Shown here: one piece after another, positions 47,257 to 55,889 of the stretch
How positions within the stretch are numbered: position 1 is the stretch's first letter
How the letters are laid out: every line of letters starts with the position of its first letter
Origin: an uncultured Lachnospiraceae bacterium
Lineage (GTDB): Bacteria > Bacillota > Clostridia > Lachnospirales > Lachnospiraceae
Assembly: GCA_949743325.1 (NCBI GenBank)
Contig: CATJTQ010000086.1
Coordinates: forward strand, 30,738-94,737
DNA length: 64,000 nucleotides
Direction of reading: 5' to 3'
Notes under the pieces: model-generated
What the model was told of the DNA's origin: nothing
What the model saw: only the letters and a program-made list of their open reading frames with translations
The model's database searches: none
Program-made: the position numbers and the translations under genes

Positions 47257-48392
47257 AAAATCTTTTCATACTCCTTTTGTAAATCTTCAGGCCAATTACT
47301 TACATTCTCACCATACTGACTTAAAAATGCTAGTACCAATCTTTCCAAACCATATCCTACACATCCTGTAACTGTTTCCTCTAAATTTTTTATTTTTATA
47401 TCAAATGGATAAGTAAACGCCGTACCATGTATATTAAATGAAGCAACCGACATGTCTTCTTCCTCTGTATATGCCATTCTTAATTCATACTTACTACTTT
47501 CTTTAATTTGCATTTTTTTTAATTTTTGCATTCGCGGTAATATAAATGGATCTGATGCCGTAATTATTTTTGCATTCAAACCTAAGTCTTCTACAAGTTT
47601 CTTTGTAAAATCAATTACTTTATTTCTTGATTTATTCACAAATTCAGAGTTACCAATAAATACTATTTCTCTCACATGGTAATCTCGCATACGCCCAAAT
47701 TCTGCAAAATTAAATCTTCCTTCATTTCTAAAAACACTCTGTGTAAAAGTTACAATTGTATTTTTATCTAATGTTTTACCTTTTAATTCTTCATAAACAT
47801 GAAAACATGCAGAAGGCGACAACGCATATTGTGGATTGTTTATAATATCTCTATATTCATTTTCATTCATTTTATCTATTTTGTTCAAAACACTTAAATT
47901 CTCACATAAAGAACAGCAAAAAAAAGCATATTGAGGGGTTCTCTTTAAATAACCAGTTTTTTTATATACTTTCATTGGTAAAAGAACAGGATAAACTTTT
48001 GTTATTACTCTACATTCTTCAGTATGAAACCCTCTTTCAATAAATTTATCAATTACTCTATCAAAATAAGAATAAAGAAATTTTGATTGGGCAGATAACG
48101 AAATCATGCCTTCATCAAAATAATGTATTGATTTAAAATCACAAAAAAAAGAAGGTATTTTTACTTCATTCCTATATTTCTCCTCTTCGATATATGCATT
48201 TGAAACATAATTGTTTGCTAATGACACAATTGTCTTTTCTATTTCGATACAATCCGCATCATCATGTACTTCAATGCTAAGAACTTTTCCTCTAATTTGG
48301 TAAATCAATATATCCTCAGACACAAAACCAATAAGCTTTTTTAATTCTTTAATATTTAATTTATCATTCAATACTATTTCTATTTTTTTCAT
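47253..48392 (-). CDS. Amino acid:[carrier protein] ligase (atypical SerRS homologue)
   Basis: A 379-aa class II aminoacyl-tRNA-synthetase-like protein lacking the tRNA-binding coiled coil of SerRS. The catalytic core is seen in YALSPSACFHVYEELKGKTL, FTQSVFRNEGRFNFAEFGRMRDYHVREIVFIG (motif 2-like) and GCVGYGLERLVLAFLSQYG (motif 3). Characterised relatives activate Gly or Ala and attach them to the phosphopantetheine of a dedicated small carrier protein, not to tRNA. The nearest carrier gene (48975-49226) is upstream in the same direction. It is the second amino-acid loading enzyme of the cluster, besides the A-PCP. Confidence 0.85.
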   Translation of the reverse strand: MKKIEIVLNDKLNIKELKKLIGFVSEDILIYQIRGKVLSIEVHDDADCIEIEKTIVSLANNYVSNAYIEEEKYRNEVKIPSFFCDFKSIHYFDEGMISLSAQSKFLYSYFDRVIDKFIERGFHTEECRVITKVYPVLLPMKVYKKTGYLKRTPQYAFFCCSLCENLSVLNKIDKMNENEYRDIINNPQYALSPSACFHVYEELKGKTLDKNTIVTFTQSVFRNEGRFNFAEFGRMRDYHVREIVFIGNSEFVNKSRNKVIDFTKKLVEDLGLNAKIITASDPFILPRMQKLKKMQIKESSKYELRMAYTEEEDMSVASFNIHGTAFTYPFDIKIKNLEETVTGCVGYGLERLVLAFLSQYGENVSNWPEDLQKEYEKIL

Positions 48393-48974
48393 ATCTATTC
48401 ACCGTTTTTTTGCTAACAACTGTTGCAAATTTTCAATTTACATATCTTTATTTCCCATACAATATTTCTATGTTCATTTCTTATTTTCTTTGATGATAAG
48501 CGAGACATTTGAATATTTTTGTGTTCCGAAATCACAAATCCTGAAAATAGGAAATCAAAATTCTGGCACTCGAAAATCGCCTTATTTGTGTTTAATTAAA
48601 TGTATATTTCCAAGGGAATATTTGTCAAGAACTTGCTGCATCAGCAGTGCGTTGCAGCCTTTATAAATATTCTCATAGAAATATGAACAAGTATACACAA
48701 ATATGTAAATTAAAAGCGATTTTCAATTCACCAGACAGGTACATGAAACCTATCTGGAATATTCAATATTATTTTCTCAGTATAATTCTTATTTGAACAC
48801 AGATATCACATTTATTATAAAAGCTAACGTAGCAAAAAAGATTGCTTCTCCAATCTCATTAATGCTAGTTTAGTTTTTAAATCTGTGCCGTGAAATATAG
48901 GGACATAAACAATTATACTCTCATTTGTTAATAATAATTAACCCATCATCTTTGTTTAAGAATAAACTTAAATA
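48393..48974. other. 582-bp intergenic region inside the cluster
   Basis: No convincing gene. It holds copy 1 of a diverged ~109-bp repeat (48632-48740). A 31-codon frame on the minus strand beginning near 48510 lacks a ribosome binding site and I do not call it. It splits the carrier-protein operon from the aminoacyl ligase operon, so a promoter for the latter probably lies here. Confidence 0.6.
48632..48740. repeat. Diverged intergenic repeat, copy 1
   Basis: Collinear with copy 2 at 60383-60492, including an identical GCAGCCTTTATAAATAT block and a closing CAGACAGGT/CGGACAGGT. A small stem CTGC-ATCA-GCAG is replaced in copy 2 by CCGC-ATCT-GCGG, a compensatory base-pair change. Confidence 0.65.
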
Positions 48975-49226
48975 TCACTGATTTCCAACTGCTTTTTCAA
49001 CAACACTTACTAACTCCCCTATCGTCTTACATTTTCTAACATATGAGAGGTATTCATCCAATTGAATCTCCAGTTGCTCTTCTATATCACATATAACCGT
49101 TACAATTCCTACCGAATCTATTCCATTCTCTCTTGATATTTCTGTTTCCTCTGTTACATCTATACTTTCATCATTTTCCTTAATCACTTTTTCACAAGAC
49201 TCAACAACCACTGCTTTAACATTCAT
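48975..49226 (-). CDS. Free-standing acyl/peptidyl carrier protein
   Basis: An 83-residue carrier protein. The phosphopantetheine attachment site is Ser38 in ENGIDSVGIVTVICDIEEQL, the DSxx motif of ACP/PCP proteins, with flanking helices of correct length. AGGAGG precedes the ATG by 7 nt. It is probably the partner of the amino acid:[carrier protein] ligase and is modified by the cluster PPTase (inference). It follows the 2H phosphoesterase gene by 24 bp. Confidence 0.92.
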   Translation of the reverse strand: MNVKAVVVESCEKVIKENDESIDVTEETEISRENGIDSVGIVTVICDIEEQLEIQLDEYLSYVRKCKTIGELVSVVEKAVGNQ

Positions 49227-49250
49227 TATTATTTCCTCCTAAAATATTTC

Positions 49251-49778
49251 TTAAAGTATTTTAATCTCTTTCATAGAAGAATGAAGAACCATATCCCAAT
49301 GATTAATTACAATAGTTTGGAAATTATCATTCAAATCTCTCAAACTCATATCATCTACAAACCTACCACAAGAAATATGCGGCACATAAGAAGATAAATC
49401 ACTAGATAGAAATATATCTGTTTCTTCATGCAACAATTCTATAACCTTAAAATGTATATTTTTAATATAATTAGAGTTCTTTATTTCTAAATATAACAAT
49501 TTATCAAAGAAAAGATTTTTGCTTTTCATCACATTAAATCCACAAATTATCAATGGATCCTTATTTATTCTTAATTCTTTTAACGCCTGTAAAATAATTA
49601 ATTGTTTCTTATTCGTTAATTTTTCTTCATATCCTACATATTTTACCGAAATATGATGACTTACACGATTAATGTAATTTCTTCTTCTAAACATTTCATC
49701 ATAGTTTAAAACGCAATTTGCATCAAATTGTATCGATATAGTGTAAGGCACTTTGTCACATGATTTATATACACTCAT
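49251..49778 (-). CDS. 2H (LigT-like) phosphoesterase family protein
   Basis: A 175-aa protein with two His-x-Ser motifs, HHISVKYVG (H42-I-S44) and YVPHISCGRF (H134-I-S136), spaced as in the two-histidine phosphodiesterase/RNA ligase superfamily. These enzymes hydrolyse cyclic phosphodiesters or act on 2'-5' linkages. The ATG overlaps the kinase-like gene stop by four bases (ATGA). A function in modifying or editing a nucleotide- or phosphate-bearing intermediate is inference. Confidence 0.75.
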   Translation of the reverse strand: MSVYKSCDKVPYTISIQFDANCVLNYDEMFRRRNYINRVSHHISVKYVGYEEKLTNKKQLIILQALKELRINKDPLIICGFNVMKSKNLFFDKLLYLEIKNSNYIKNIHFKVIELLHEETDIFLSSDLSSYVPHISCGRFVDDMSLRDLNDNFQTIVINHWDMVLHSSMKEIKIL

Positions 49779-50989
49779 AATAATACTTCATCCAACACTT
49801 TTTTTAGATTTATTAATTTAAAATCTGCTTCATAATTATAAATATCAATCTCATTTTCGATATAAGAAACTATCTCATTTACATTCTTTGCTTTACACTC
49901 CTCACATCCTATCCAATTCAATTGATCCGAAATATTTTCAAGCAAATTCTCCTCTATTATTTTTTTCTTATCTTCAGTTATTTTCGCTACTATACTATCG
50001 CCAAAATCCCAATGATGATTTACAAAAATTATTACATCAACTTGAGTTTTAGGAACAACATTGATATCAAACAATTCTGAAAGTAATGAATGAGAAATCA
50101 CCAGCTTATTACATTTTTTTGGTAAATAAATCATTTCATCATTATTTAATAATAAATATTTTTTATTTGGTTCATATCCATACAATTGCTGACTACTTTT
50201 TACATCTTCAATAGTAACAAGAAATTTTTCTAATTCCTTGTATTGTTTTAAATTTCCCACACCTATAGTAACCACTGTGGGCCATCCAAATGAAACTAAT
50301 TGTCCATTATGATCTATACAAAGAAACGCCTTATCATTTGCTACCAATTCTCCCTCTCCCTCTTTGATGAAATTTAATACAGTAGATGTCTTACCATTTC
50401 CTGATGCCCCACATAATAAAATACCTTTATTCCGATATCTGATAACTGCCGTATGAAAATATGTTATCGCATCATATCTATCTACCAAATCATACATCAA
50501 CAAACTTCTTATGATTCTCATGGGAGTTGGCTTTGTGTGTTCATTGCAATCATAGTAAAAGAAATAATATTCTTTTGAAGCACTAATAAGTATAGATATA
50601 TTATTATCTTTTGAAAACACTCGTTCAACTATTTCTCCTAATTTGCTATTTCTATTGCCATTGTTATCCCACAAAGTCACTCCATATTCTTCAATCCTTG
50701 TATTATAGTAATATCCATTCATATGCTCAGTTATATTCCATTCAGATTTTTGAACTAAAATCCTGCATATTGATTTACAATATTCGTCCGCTTTACAGGC
50801 ATAAACAACTACATCGCTACTTTTCACTCTAGTTTCAATCAAAAAATGTTTTCCTAAGCGATCTGATGCGTAATCACAAAATCCAAATTCATCACAAACA
50901 AGTCTAACATGTTTATCATTTAACGAATATACAACATTAAATTGATAGCTTATTTGTTTTTGTATTTTTTCAATTATTTTATCTATCAT
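49775..50989 (-). CDS. HPr-kinase-like P-loop protein
   Basis: A 404-aa protein whose second half has a Walker A CGASGNGKTSTVLNF (G194-T201) in the setting RNKGILLCGASG, followed by GEGELVANDKAFLCID and SFGWPTVVTIG, characteristic of HPr-kinase-like proteins of peptide natural-product clusters. There, homologues phosphorylate precursor peptides or act as regulators. The N-terminal ~180 residues are not recognised. Overlaps the 2H gene. Substrate could be a carrier-bound intermediate or protein Ser/Thr; this is inference. Confidence 0.75.
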   Translation of the reverse strand: MIDKIIEKIQKQISYQFNVVYSLNDKHVRLVCDEFGFCDYASDRLGKHFLIETRVKSSDVVVYACKADEYCKSICRILVQKSEWNITEHMNGYYYNTRIEEYGVTLWDNNGNRNSKLGEIVERVFSKDNNISILISASKEYYFFYYDCNEHTKPTPMRIIRSLLMYDLVDRYDAITYFHTAVIRYRNKGILLCGASGNGKTSTVLNFIKEGEGELVANDKAFLCIDHNGQLVSFGWPTVVTIGVGNLKQYKELEKFLVTIEDVKSSQQLYGYEPNKKYLLLNNDEMIYLPKKCNKLVISHSLLSELFDINVVPKTQVDVIIFVNHHWDFGDSIVAKITEDKKKIIEENLLENISDQLNWIGCEECKAKNVNEIVSYIENEIDIYNYEADFKLINLKKVLDEVLL

Positions 50990-51029
50990 ATCTTAATTGA
51001 TTTTTTAAATATTTTATCCTTTCATAAGT

Positions 51030-52139
51030 TCAATCTTTACTTCCAATTATTTTCCATCTATCCTTTTCCATTACAATATAATCTTCAATAATTCTCTTAA
51101 ATTCAAATGCATTTTTTCCATACAATAATTTATCATAACTTTTCTTAATCAACTCAATCTTTTCATTGGATAAATTATATGATACAACTAATTCTTTTAA
51201 TGCTTGAAGGCTATTCAAAAAGAAAACAGTCAAGTCCGCTAACATTTCTACTTTCCATTGCTCTCCATAAAAAAGTGCATCCTTTTTATCATATACCTTT
51301 TCAATCAATTCACTAGTATCACATTCTAGCATAAAAGACAACAAATGAGTATAAACATCTACAGTATCAACAAAGAACTCAGTACTATTCCTAACAAACT
51401 CACACTTTCGCTTATTTTCGGCCAAGACGCCAAAATTATCCAGTTCATTTTGACTAAAATATTTAACTATTTTTTTGTCATTTCCCAATTCGGATAATGC
51501 ATTGACTCTATCTTCTATTGTTAATTCAAAGCAATTATACAACGGCAAAAGGGTTCTCAATACATTGAGATATGATGAATTTAAAAAATAATTATATCTC
51601 TCAAAATCCATCATTGATGTCGTATCTCTATTAATAAAAAAATTATATGAATCTATTAATAAAACTTTTAATCCCTTAACGACCTCAACATTCTGTATTT
51701 TGTAATTATAGTTTTTAGGATTAACATCAACAATACTTTCCAACAAATTCTCACCTTTTAAACAAATAGCATTATGTTTTAATTCATATGTAGATATCCT
51801 AAATTGAGCATCTTTAAAAAAATCAGCAGAAACTGGATTAATATCTATAAATGGCGAGCGCCCAATACTTTCATTTGACTTTACATATTGTACCATATCA
51901 CCCATCAATCTTTTTTTGTATTCTTTATTATTCTCATTTTTCTTATCTTTAGGGATCACAATAAGTTCAATATCACTGTAAAAATCGATATTTTCTTGAT
52001 TTATTTTGTATGATAATTTTCCTATTGACGTACTACCATACAAGAAAATATGTGTGCATTCTTTATCAAGTATATTATAAATGTCCGTCAATATACTATT
52101 AATCCTTTTGTCATATTTTAATTCTTCAAATTTCATCAT
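51030..52139 (-). CDS. Nucleotidyltransferase-fold protein
   Basis: A 369-aa protein with a minimal nucleotidyltransferase signature: FLYGSTSIG (G35-S36) and, after a loop, DFYSDIELIVIP (D56, E58), the GSxxx...DxE metal-binding motif of antibiotic adenylyltransferases and MNT proteins. The remaining ~300 residues are helical and unrecognised. It could transfer a nucleotide to a small molecule or an intermediate. The Shine-Dalgarno site is separated from the ATG by a hairpin (see separate entry). First gene of a four-gene run with the HPr-kinase-like, 2H and carrier genes. Confidence 0.72.
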   Translation of the reverse strand: MMKFEELKYDKRINSILTDIYNILDKECTHIFLYGSTSIGKLSYKINQENIDFYSDIELIVIPKDKKNENNKEYKKRLMGDMVQYVKSNESIGRSPFIDINPVSADFFKDAQFRISTYELKHNAICLKGENLLESIVDVNPKNYNYKIQNVEVVKGLKVLLIDSYNFFINRDTTSMMDFERYNYFLNSSYLNVLRTLLPLYNCFELTIEDRVNALSELGNDKKIVKYFSQNELDNFGVLAENKRKCEFVRNSTEFFVDTVDVYTHLLSFMLECDTSELIEKVYDKKDALFYGEQWKVEMLADLTVFFLNSLQALKELVVSYNLSNEKIELIKKSYDKLLYGKNAFEFKRIIEDYIVMEKDRWKIIGSKD

Positions 52140-52177
52140 CTACATCACAATAAATATTATATATTTATTGTCCTCCT
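52140..52177 (-). promoter_or_regulatory. Shine-Dalgarno site held at distance by a 10-bp hairpin
   Basis: On the minus strand AGGAGGA is followed by a perfect 10-bp hairpin (CAATAAATAT, ATA loop, ATATTTATTG) and TGATGTAG before ATG 52139. Linear spacing is about 32 nt; with the hairpin folded the effective spacing is about 9 nt, ideal for initiation. Confidence 0.6.
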
Positions 52178-52202
52178 AATATTATATAGTAATAGTTTTT
52201 AT

Positions 52203-52370
52203 AGACCCTCTCCAAGGTCTGTTTATTCTATACTATTAGAGATACTGTGGATTGTTATTTTATTCCTACTACTTGGTGGTTACAGAAAGGATACCACCAC
52301 AGTCTCTTTGTATATTTGTTAATCAGTTAGATACCGCATGACGGTTTCTTCTTTATTTTTCAGTATACCA
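52203..52370 (-). promoter_or_regulatory. Candidate promoter and structured leader of the nucleotidyltransferase operon
   Basis: An extended -10 (TGGTATACT on the minus strand, 52362-52370) precedes about 220 nt of leader. It can form ACCG/CGGT, a GGTGGT/ACCACC hairpin competing with a longer GAGACTGTGG/CCACAG..CTC pairing, and AGACC/GGTCT (52203-52220). I recognise no known riboswitch class. Confidence 0.4.
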
Positions 52371-52608
52371 CAAAACAACTTGCTTTTGGATTTTTTATTC
52401 ATAAAAAGCTGTGGTTTCTGACAAAACTAAATTTATGTTTCTTCATAAAAATATACTGAACAAATAATTACTTATAGACTTATCTGTTTTTGTTTAAAAC
52501 CACGAATAAACATCTCGATTTCTGCAATTATCTTTATTATTTATTATAATTCAATCAATCTTTAGTCATGCGTCAAAACAATGCATAATACAATATATTC
52601 GTACACCA

Positions 52609-53742
52609 TTATTTATTCTTTCTTAATGGACACAAAGGATCAACATCATCAAAATTATTGTATGCCATATATGTTCTTGCTCTACATCCTCCTCGACACT
52701 TCGAATAATTACTGCAATTTTTACAAACATCATTTCCATTAAAGTTTGTAACTCTGTTTGACTCATCCCACAAATCCAAATAAGAATCATTTTTTATATT
52801 GCCAATGAAGAACTTTTCTCCAAAAAAGAAACATGGAGAATAATAACCCTGTTCATCAATCCAAATGGCTTCTTTTCCGCAATGGCACCCAAAATCAGAA
52901 GGAGTCACCCAAAACTTATCATTTTCAATATTTGACGGTGTAATAATTTGAACTTTAGATTCAATAGCATTTAATTCTTTTAAGCAATCTACATATTGTT
53001 CTTGTGATATTATAATATCTTCTTCCTTTGCTCTTCCAAATTCCATCAAAGGAGTAAATCTAATAAGATCAACCTCATACTCCTCTGCGATTTTTACAAT
53101 ATCTGTCAATTCTTTTATATTATTTTTACTAATTGAAACTCTAATTGCAACTTTTGAGGTTAGTTTTTTTAAATTTTCCAAAGCTTCTATCGCTTTTAAA
53201 AAGGTTCCTTCACCTCTCAATAATTCATGATTTTCTTTTAAGCCGTCAAAACTAATCCATAATGTATCTAAATCCATTTGGTTCAATTTTGAAACAATTT
53301 CATCATTAATAAGTGTACCATTAGTCACTACCGAAACCGCCAATCTTTTTTTCTTTCCATATGCTAAAATATCCATTATATCTGGTCTAGTTAATGGTTC
53401 CCCACCACCTATACAAATAAAAAACGTTCCTGATTTTGCCATTTCATCGAATAAACTATATATTTCTTCTGTAATCAACTCATCTTTTAACTTTACAGCA
53501 GAATTCGAAAAACATTGTTTACATCTTAGATTACAACCTTTAGTTATGTTCATAGAAATTTTTAATGGCGCCGACAATTGTCTTCCATTAGGAATAAATT
53601 TTTCATTCAAAATCTCATAATCACCATCAATTAATTTCATAATATTATTTTTTTGTTCATTCGAAAAAAATAACTGGTTTTTTAATTTAGTATCAAATAC
53701 TCTAATTCCAAAAAATTCATTTACAACAATATACCTATTCAT
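52609..53742 (-). CDS. Radical SAM/SPASM protein
   Basis: A 377-aa radical SAM enzyme: cluster motif C70-x3-C74-x2-C77 (KGCNLRCKQCF), GGGEPLTRPD, ISFDGLKENHE, and a C-terminal SPASM/twitch-like region with Cys in DFGCHCGKE, SPCFFF and CKNCSNYSKCRGGCRA, which binds auxiliary Fe-S clusters. The first ~60 residues (up to QLSAPLKISMNIT) may be a PqqD-like element, but I cannot confirm. Such enzymes usually modify peptides or carrier-bound substrates. Start is ATG 53742 behind AGGAGA; it overlaps the preceding radical SAM gene's end region. No precursor peptide is seen nearby. Confidence 0.88.
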   Translation of the reverse strand: MNRYIVVNEFFGIRVFDTKLKNQLFFSNEQKNNIMKLIDGDYEILNEKFIPNGRQLSAPLKISMNITKGCNLRCKQCFSNSAVKLKDELITEEIYSLFDEMAKSGTFFICIGGGEPLTRPDIMDILAYGKKKRLAVSVVTNGTLINDEIVSKLNQMDLDTLWISFDGLKENHELLRGEGTFLKAIEALENLKKLTSKVAIRVSISKNNIKELTDIVKIAEEYEVDLIRFTPLMEFGRAKEEDIIISQEQYVDCLKELNAIESKVQIITPSNIENDKFWVTPSDFGCHCGKEAIWIDEQGYYSPCFFFGEKFFIGNIKNDSYLDLWDESNRVTNFNGNDVCKNCSNYSKCRGGCRARTYMAYNNFDDVDPLCPLRKNK

Positions 53743-53753
53743 AATCAGATCTC

Positions 53754-54872
53754 CTAACATATACTGTGTTGTGCTTTATGCATATTAATATTTTTTCCAC
53801 ATGTTCTACAACAACTCTTTGCTTTTCCACATTTAATGCTTTTTATTTTCCAGCTTTTTTGTAATTCAACAAATGCCTCACCTCTTACAATTTCATCAAT
53901 ACTATTTTCAAATGCGGATGTATTATAATTTCTCCAAATTTTATACTCATTTAACTCTCTCTCATCTGTAACACCAAATAATTCACCATAACATACTTGT
54001 TGGTAAACTGTGCAACAAGGATAAACATTACCTTTTGCACTAATAAATATTCCTTGAGTTTTAATAGCTTGACATTCTATATCCACACTATCGTAATAAT
54101 TCTCCAAAGAATTATATTCTTGTATTTTTTTTAATAAATCACCTTCACAACTATTTCTGTATTTTTCATCGGGCAATTCTAGATATTCTGTAATATTACC
54201 ATGATTATCATAAATAGGATGTCGCCCATACGGCATAATTGTACTATCTAGGCTTTCATCTTCTTCAAAAAGATTTTTAAAAAATCTACTGGTTTTTTTT
54301 ACTTGAAATTCCTTAAATCCTAATTTTTTACTTAGTATCCTCGCCATCTCAATCTGATGCTGATTATGCTTAAATGCAATATAGTCCCATTTAGCATTTC
54401 CACCTGCATCAATAAATGCTTTCGCATTTCTAAACACAATATTAACATCTGTATTTCTTCTGTGAATCGCCGACACTTCATCAATCCCGTCAATTCCAAA
54501 AATCACACTTCCATTATTTAAACATTCTGCTAATCTTTTCCACCACCTCTCATCATGAATCCCACCATTAGTATATAAATTAATATATATTTTTTCATTA
54601 CAAGCATAAATATATTTAATAATTAAAATTAAATCTTTATTATTAATTGGATCACCAAATACTCCACATATACTAACAAATTCTAACTGTTGCAAAAAGC
54701 TATGTGTAAGTATTTTTTTACAATCATTAAATGACAAATCTGTAATTTCTAAATTATCTCTTACTTTACCTTTAAAATTTCTTGCACACATAGGACAAGC
54801 TGCATTACATCTTGTTGTCAACTCTAAATGCATGCCTGTAATCTGTTCGTACCTAATCATTTCATTGTCCAT
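53754..54872 (-). CDS. Radical SAM protein with C-terminal Cys cluster
   Basis: A 372-aa radical SAM protein with C22-x3-C26-x2-C29 (TTRCNAACPMCARNF), then SICGVFGDPINNKDL for SAM binding, GIDGIDEVSAIHRRN, and a SPASM-like C-terminal set of Cys (QAIKTQGIFISAKGNVYPCC, CGKAKSCCRTCGKN). The substrate is unknown. It is adjacent to and overlapping the second radical SAM gene, so the two may act in sequence or as a complex. Confidence 0.87.
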   Translation of the reverse strand: MDNEMIRYEQITGMHLELTTRCNAACPMCARNFKGKVRDNLEITDLSFNDCKKILTHSFLQQLEFVSICGVFGDPINNKDLILIIKYIYACNEKIYINLYTNGGIHDERWWKRLAECLNNGSVIFGIDGIDEVSAIHRRNTDVNIVFRNAKAFIDAGGNAKWDYIAFKHNQHQIEMARILSKKLGFKEFQVKKTSRFFKNLFEEDESLDSTIMPYGRHPIYDNHGNITEYLELPDEKYRNSCEGDLLKKIQEYNSLENYYDSVDIECQAIKTQGIFISAKGNVYPCCTVYQQVCYGELFGVTDERELNEYKIWRNYNTSAFENSIDEIVRGEAFVELQKSWKIKSIKCGKAKSCCRTCGKNINMHKAQHSIC

Positions 54873-54881
54873 ATAATTCTC

Positions 54882-55880
54882 CTATCTTTGTTCCTCTTTT
54901 ATAGCATTTATCAAACTAATTGCTTCACTAAAACGATTTGAAAAAACCAAATCTGTATTCAATATCAAATAGTCTGGATTAAGATTAATTGCTAATGTAA
55001 TATCAATGACATCACTATGAGAAGGTAAATAATTATTTTTTAAAGAATTCAAAAAACCTGAAGCAAACATAAATTTGCAATTGCATTCATTGCAAATCTT
55101 CTTTGTTTTCAGTTCATATTCCATAATCCTATGTATTTGACTATTAACAATCAAATCCCCCCTTCCAAGCATTATCTGGTCAGAAAATTTTGCTATATAA
55201 TGCAGGTTTTTCATTGCTTTTTCAGTTTCTACTTTACTAATAAACAATATATCGGAATATCTGTTTTTCAATTTTTTTGCATCTTCCAAGTCTTTCAATT
55301 CTTCTATAAACGATAAAGCAAATACATCTACTCTATTCAATCTATTAATCAACCTATCGACAATATCATAATAGCCATTCTTTTCAGTATTGCCAGTCGT
55401 TATGCCCTTATCTGAATATACTTTATACGAATTCAAAGCTTTAATCTTGATTCTATAATCATCAATAATGTCGATAACATCGAAGCAGCACTCTCCCATA
55501 TCATAAAATATTTTCTGTCCGATATAAAATTCATCACTATTCAACTTGCTATTCAGAACTATTTCATTATCTTTTATTTTTGATTCATCTAAATGTTTCA
55601 AACATAAAACATATTCTTTTCCTTTTTCTATTAGAATTTTTCTATTTCTACATATCAATCGGTTTTTTCTTCCTGGATAAGGAATATCAACCATAATATT
55701 TATGTCTGGATGTTTACACTTGAGTTTATTAATAGTTTCACAAAACACAATTTCTTCTTTTTCACTTCTAACTTTTGCATAATTAAAGCGATAATCATAC
55801 ACACCATATTTTTTCAGTTCATCAATCTTGGATGACAATTCAATGTCATGCCTTTCTTTTACTGTTGCTATTATTTTCAT
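54882..55880 (-). CDS. Pyruvate-kinase-like TIM-barrel protein
   Basis: A 332-aa protein related to pyruvate kinase but shorter (family ~470) and lacking the C-terminal domain. Its start IIATVKERHDIELSSKIDEL resembles the barrel first strand, a B-domain-like insertion covers ~90-165 (FYIGQKIFYDMGECCFDV, YSDKGITTGN), and FISKVETEKAMKNLHYIAKFSDQIMLGRGDL is close to pyruvate kinase AKIE...DGIMVARGDL. The ATP/PEP-lysine and several canonical motifs (e.g. NFSHG; here FNYAK) are altered. It is therefore probably a phospho-enolpyruvate- or keto-acid-handling biosynthetic enzyme rather than glycolytic. This is inference. Confidence 0.72.
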   Translation of the reverse strand: MKIIATVKERHDIELSSKIDELKKYGVYDYRFNYAKVRSEKEEIVFCETINKLKCKHPDINIMVDIPYPGRKNRLICRNRKILIEKGKEYVLCLKHLDESKIKDNEIVLNSKLNSDEFYIGQKIFYDMGECCFDVIDIIDDYRIKIKALNSYKVYSDKGITTGNTEKNGYYDIVDRLINRLNRVDVFALSFIEELKDLEDAKKLKNRYSDILFISKVETEKAMKNLHYIAKFSDQIMLGRGDLIVNSQIHRIMEYELKTKKICNECNCKFMFASGFLNSLKNNYLPSHSDVIDITLAINLNPDYLILNTDLVFSNRFSEAISLINAIKEEQR

Positions 55881-55889
55881 AATATTTCC

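Noticed and set aside
48415..48510. 31-codon minus-strand ORF ending in a Cys-x-x-Cys-like tail
   Set aside because: Considered as a peptide substrate for the cluster, but it has no Shine-Dalgarno site and no recognisable leader.
52203..52370. T-box or glycine riboswitch in the leader
   Set aside because: The T-box GGGTGG-ACCGCG bulge and the glycine aptamer core are absent; GGTGGT alone is not enough.
52386..52440. 15-codon minus-strand ORF in the leader upstream of the nucleotidyltransferase
   Set aside because: Too short, no ribosome binding site, and it lies upstream of the proposed -10 element.
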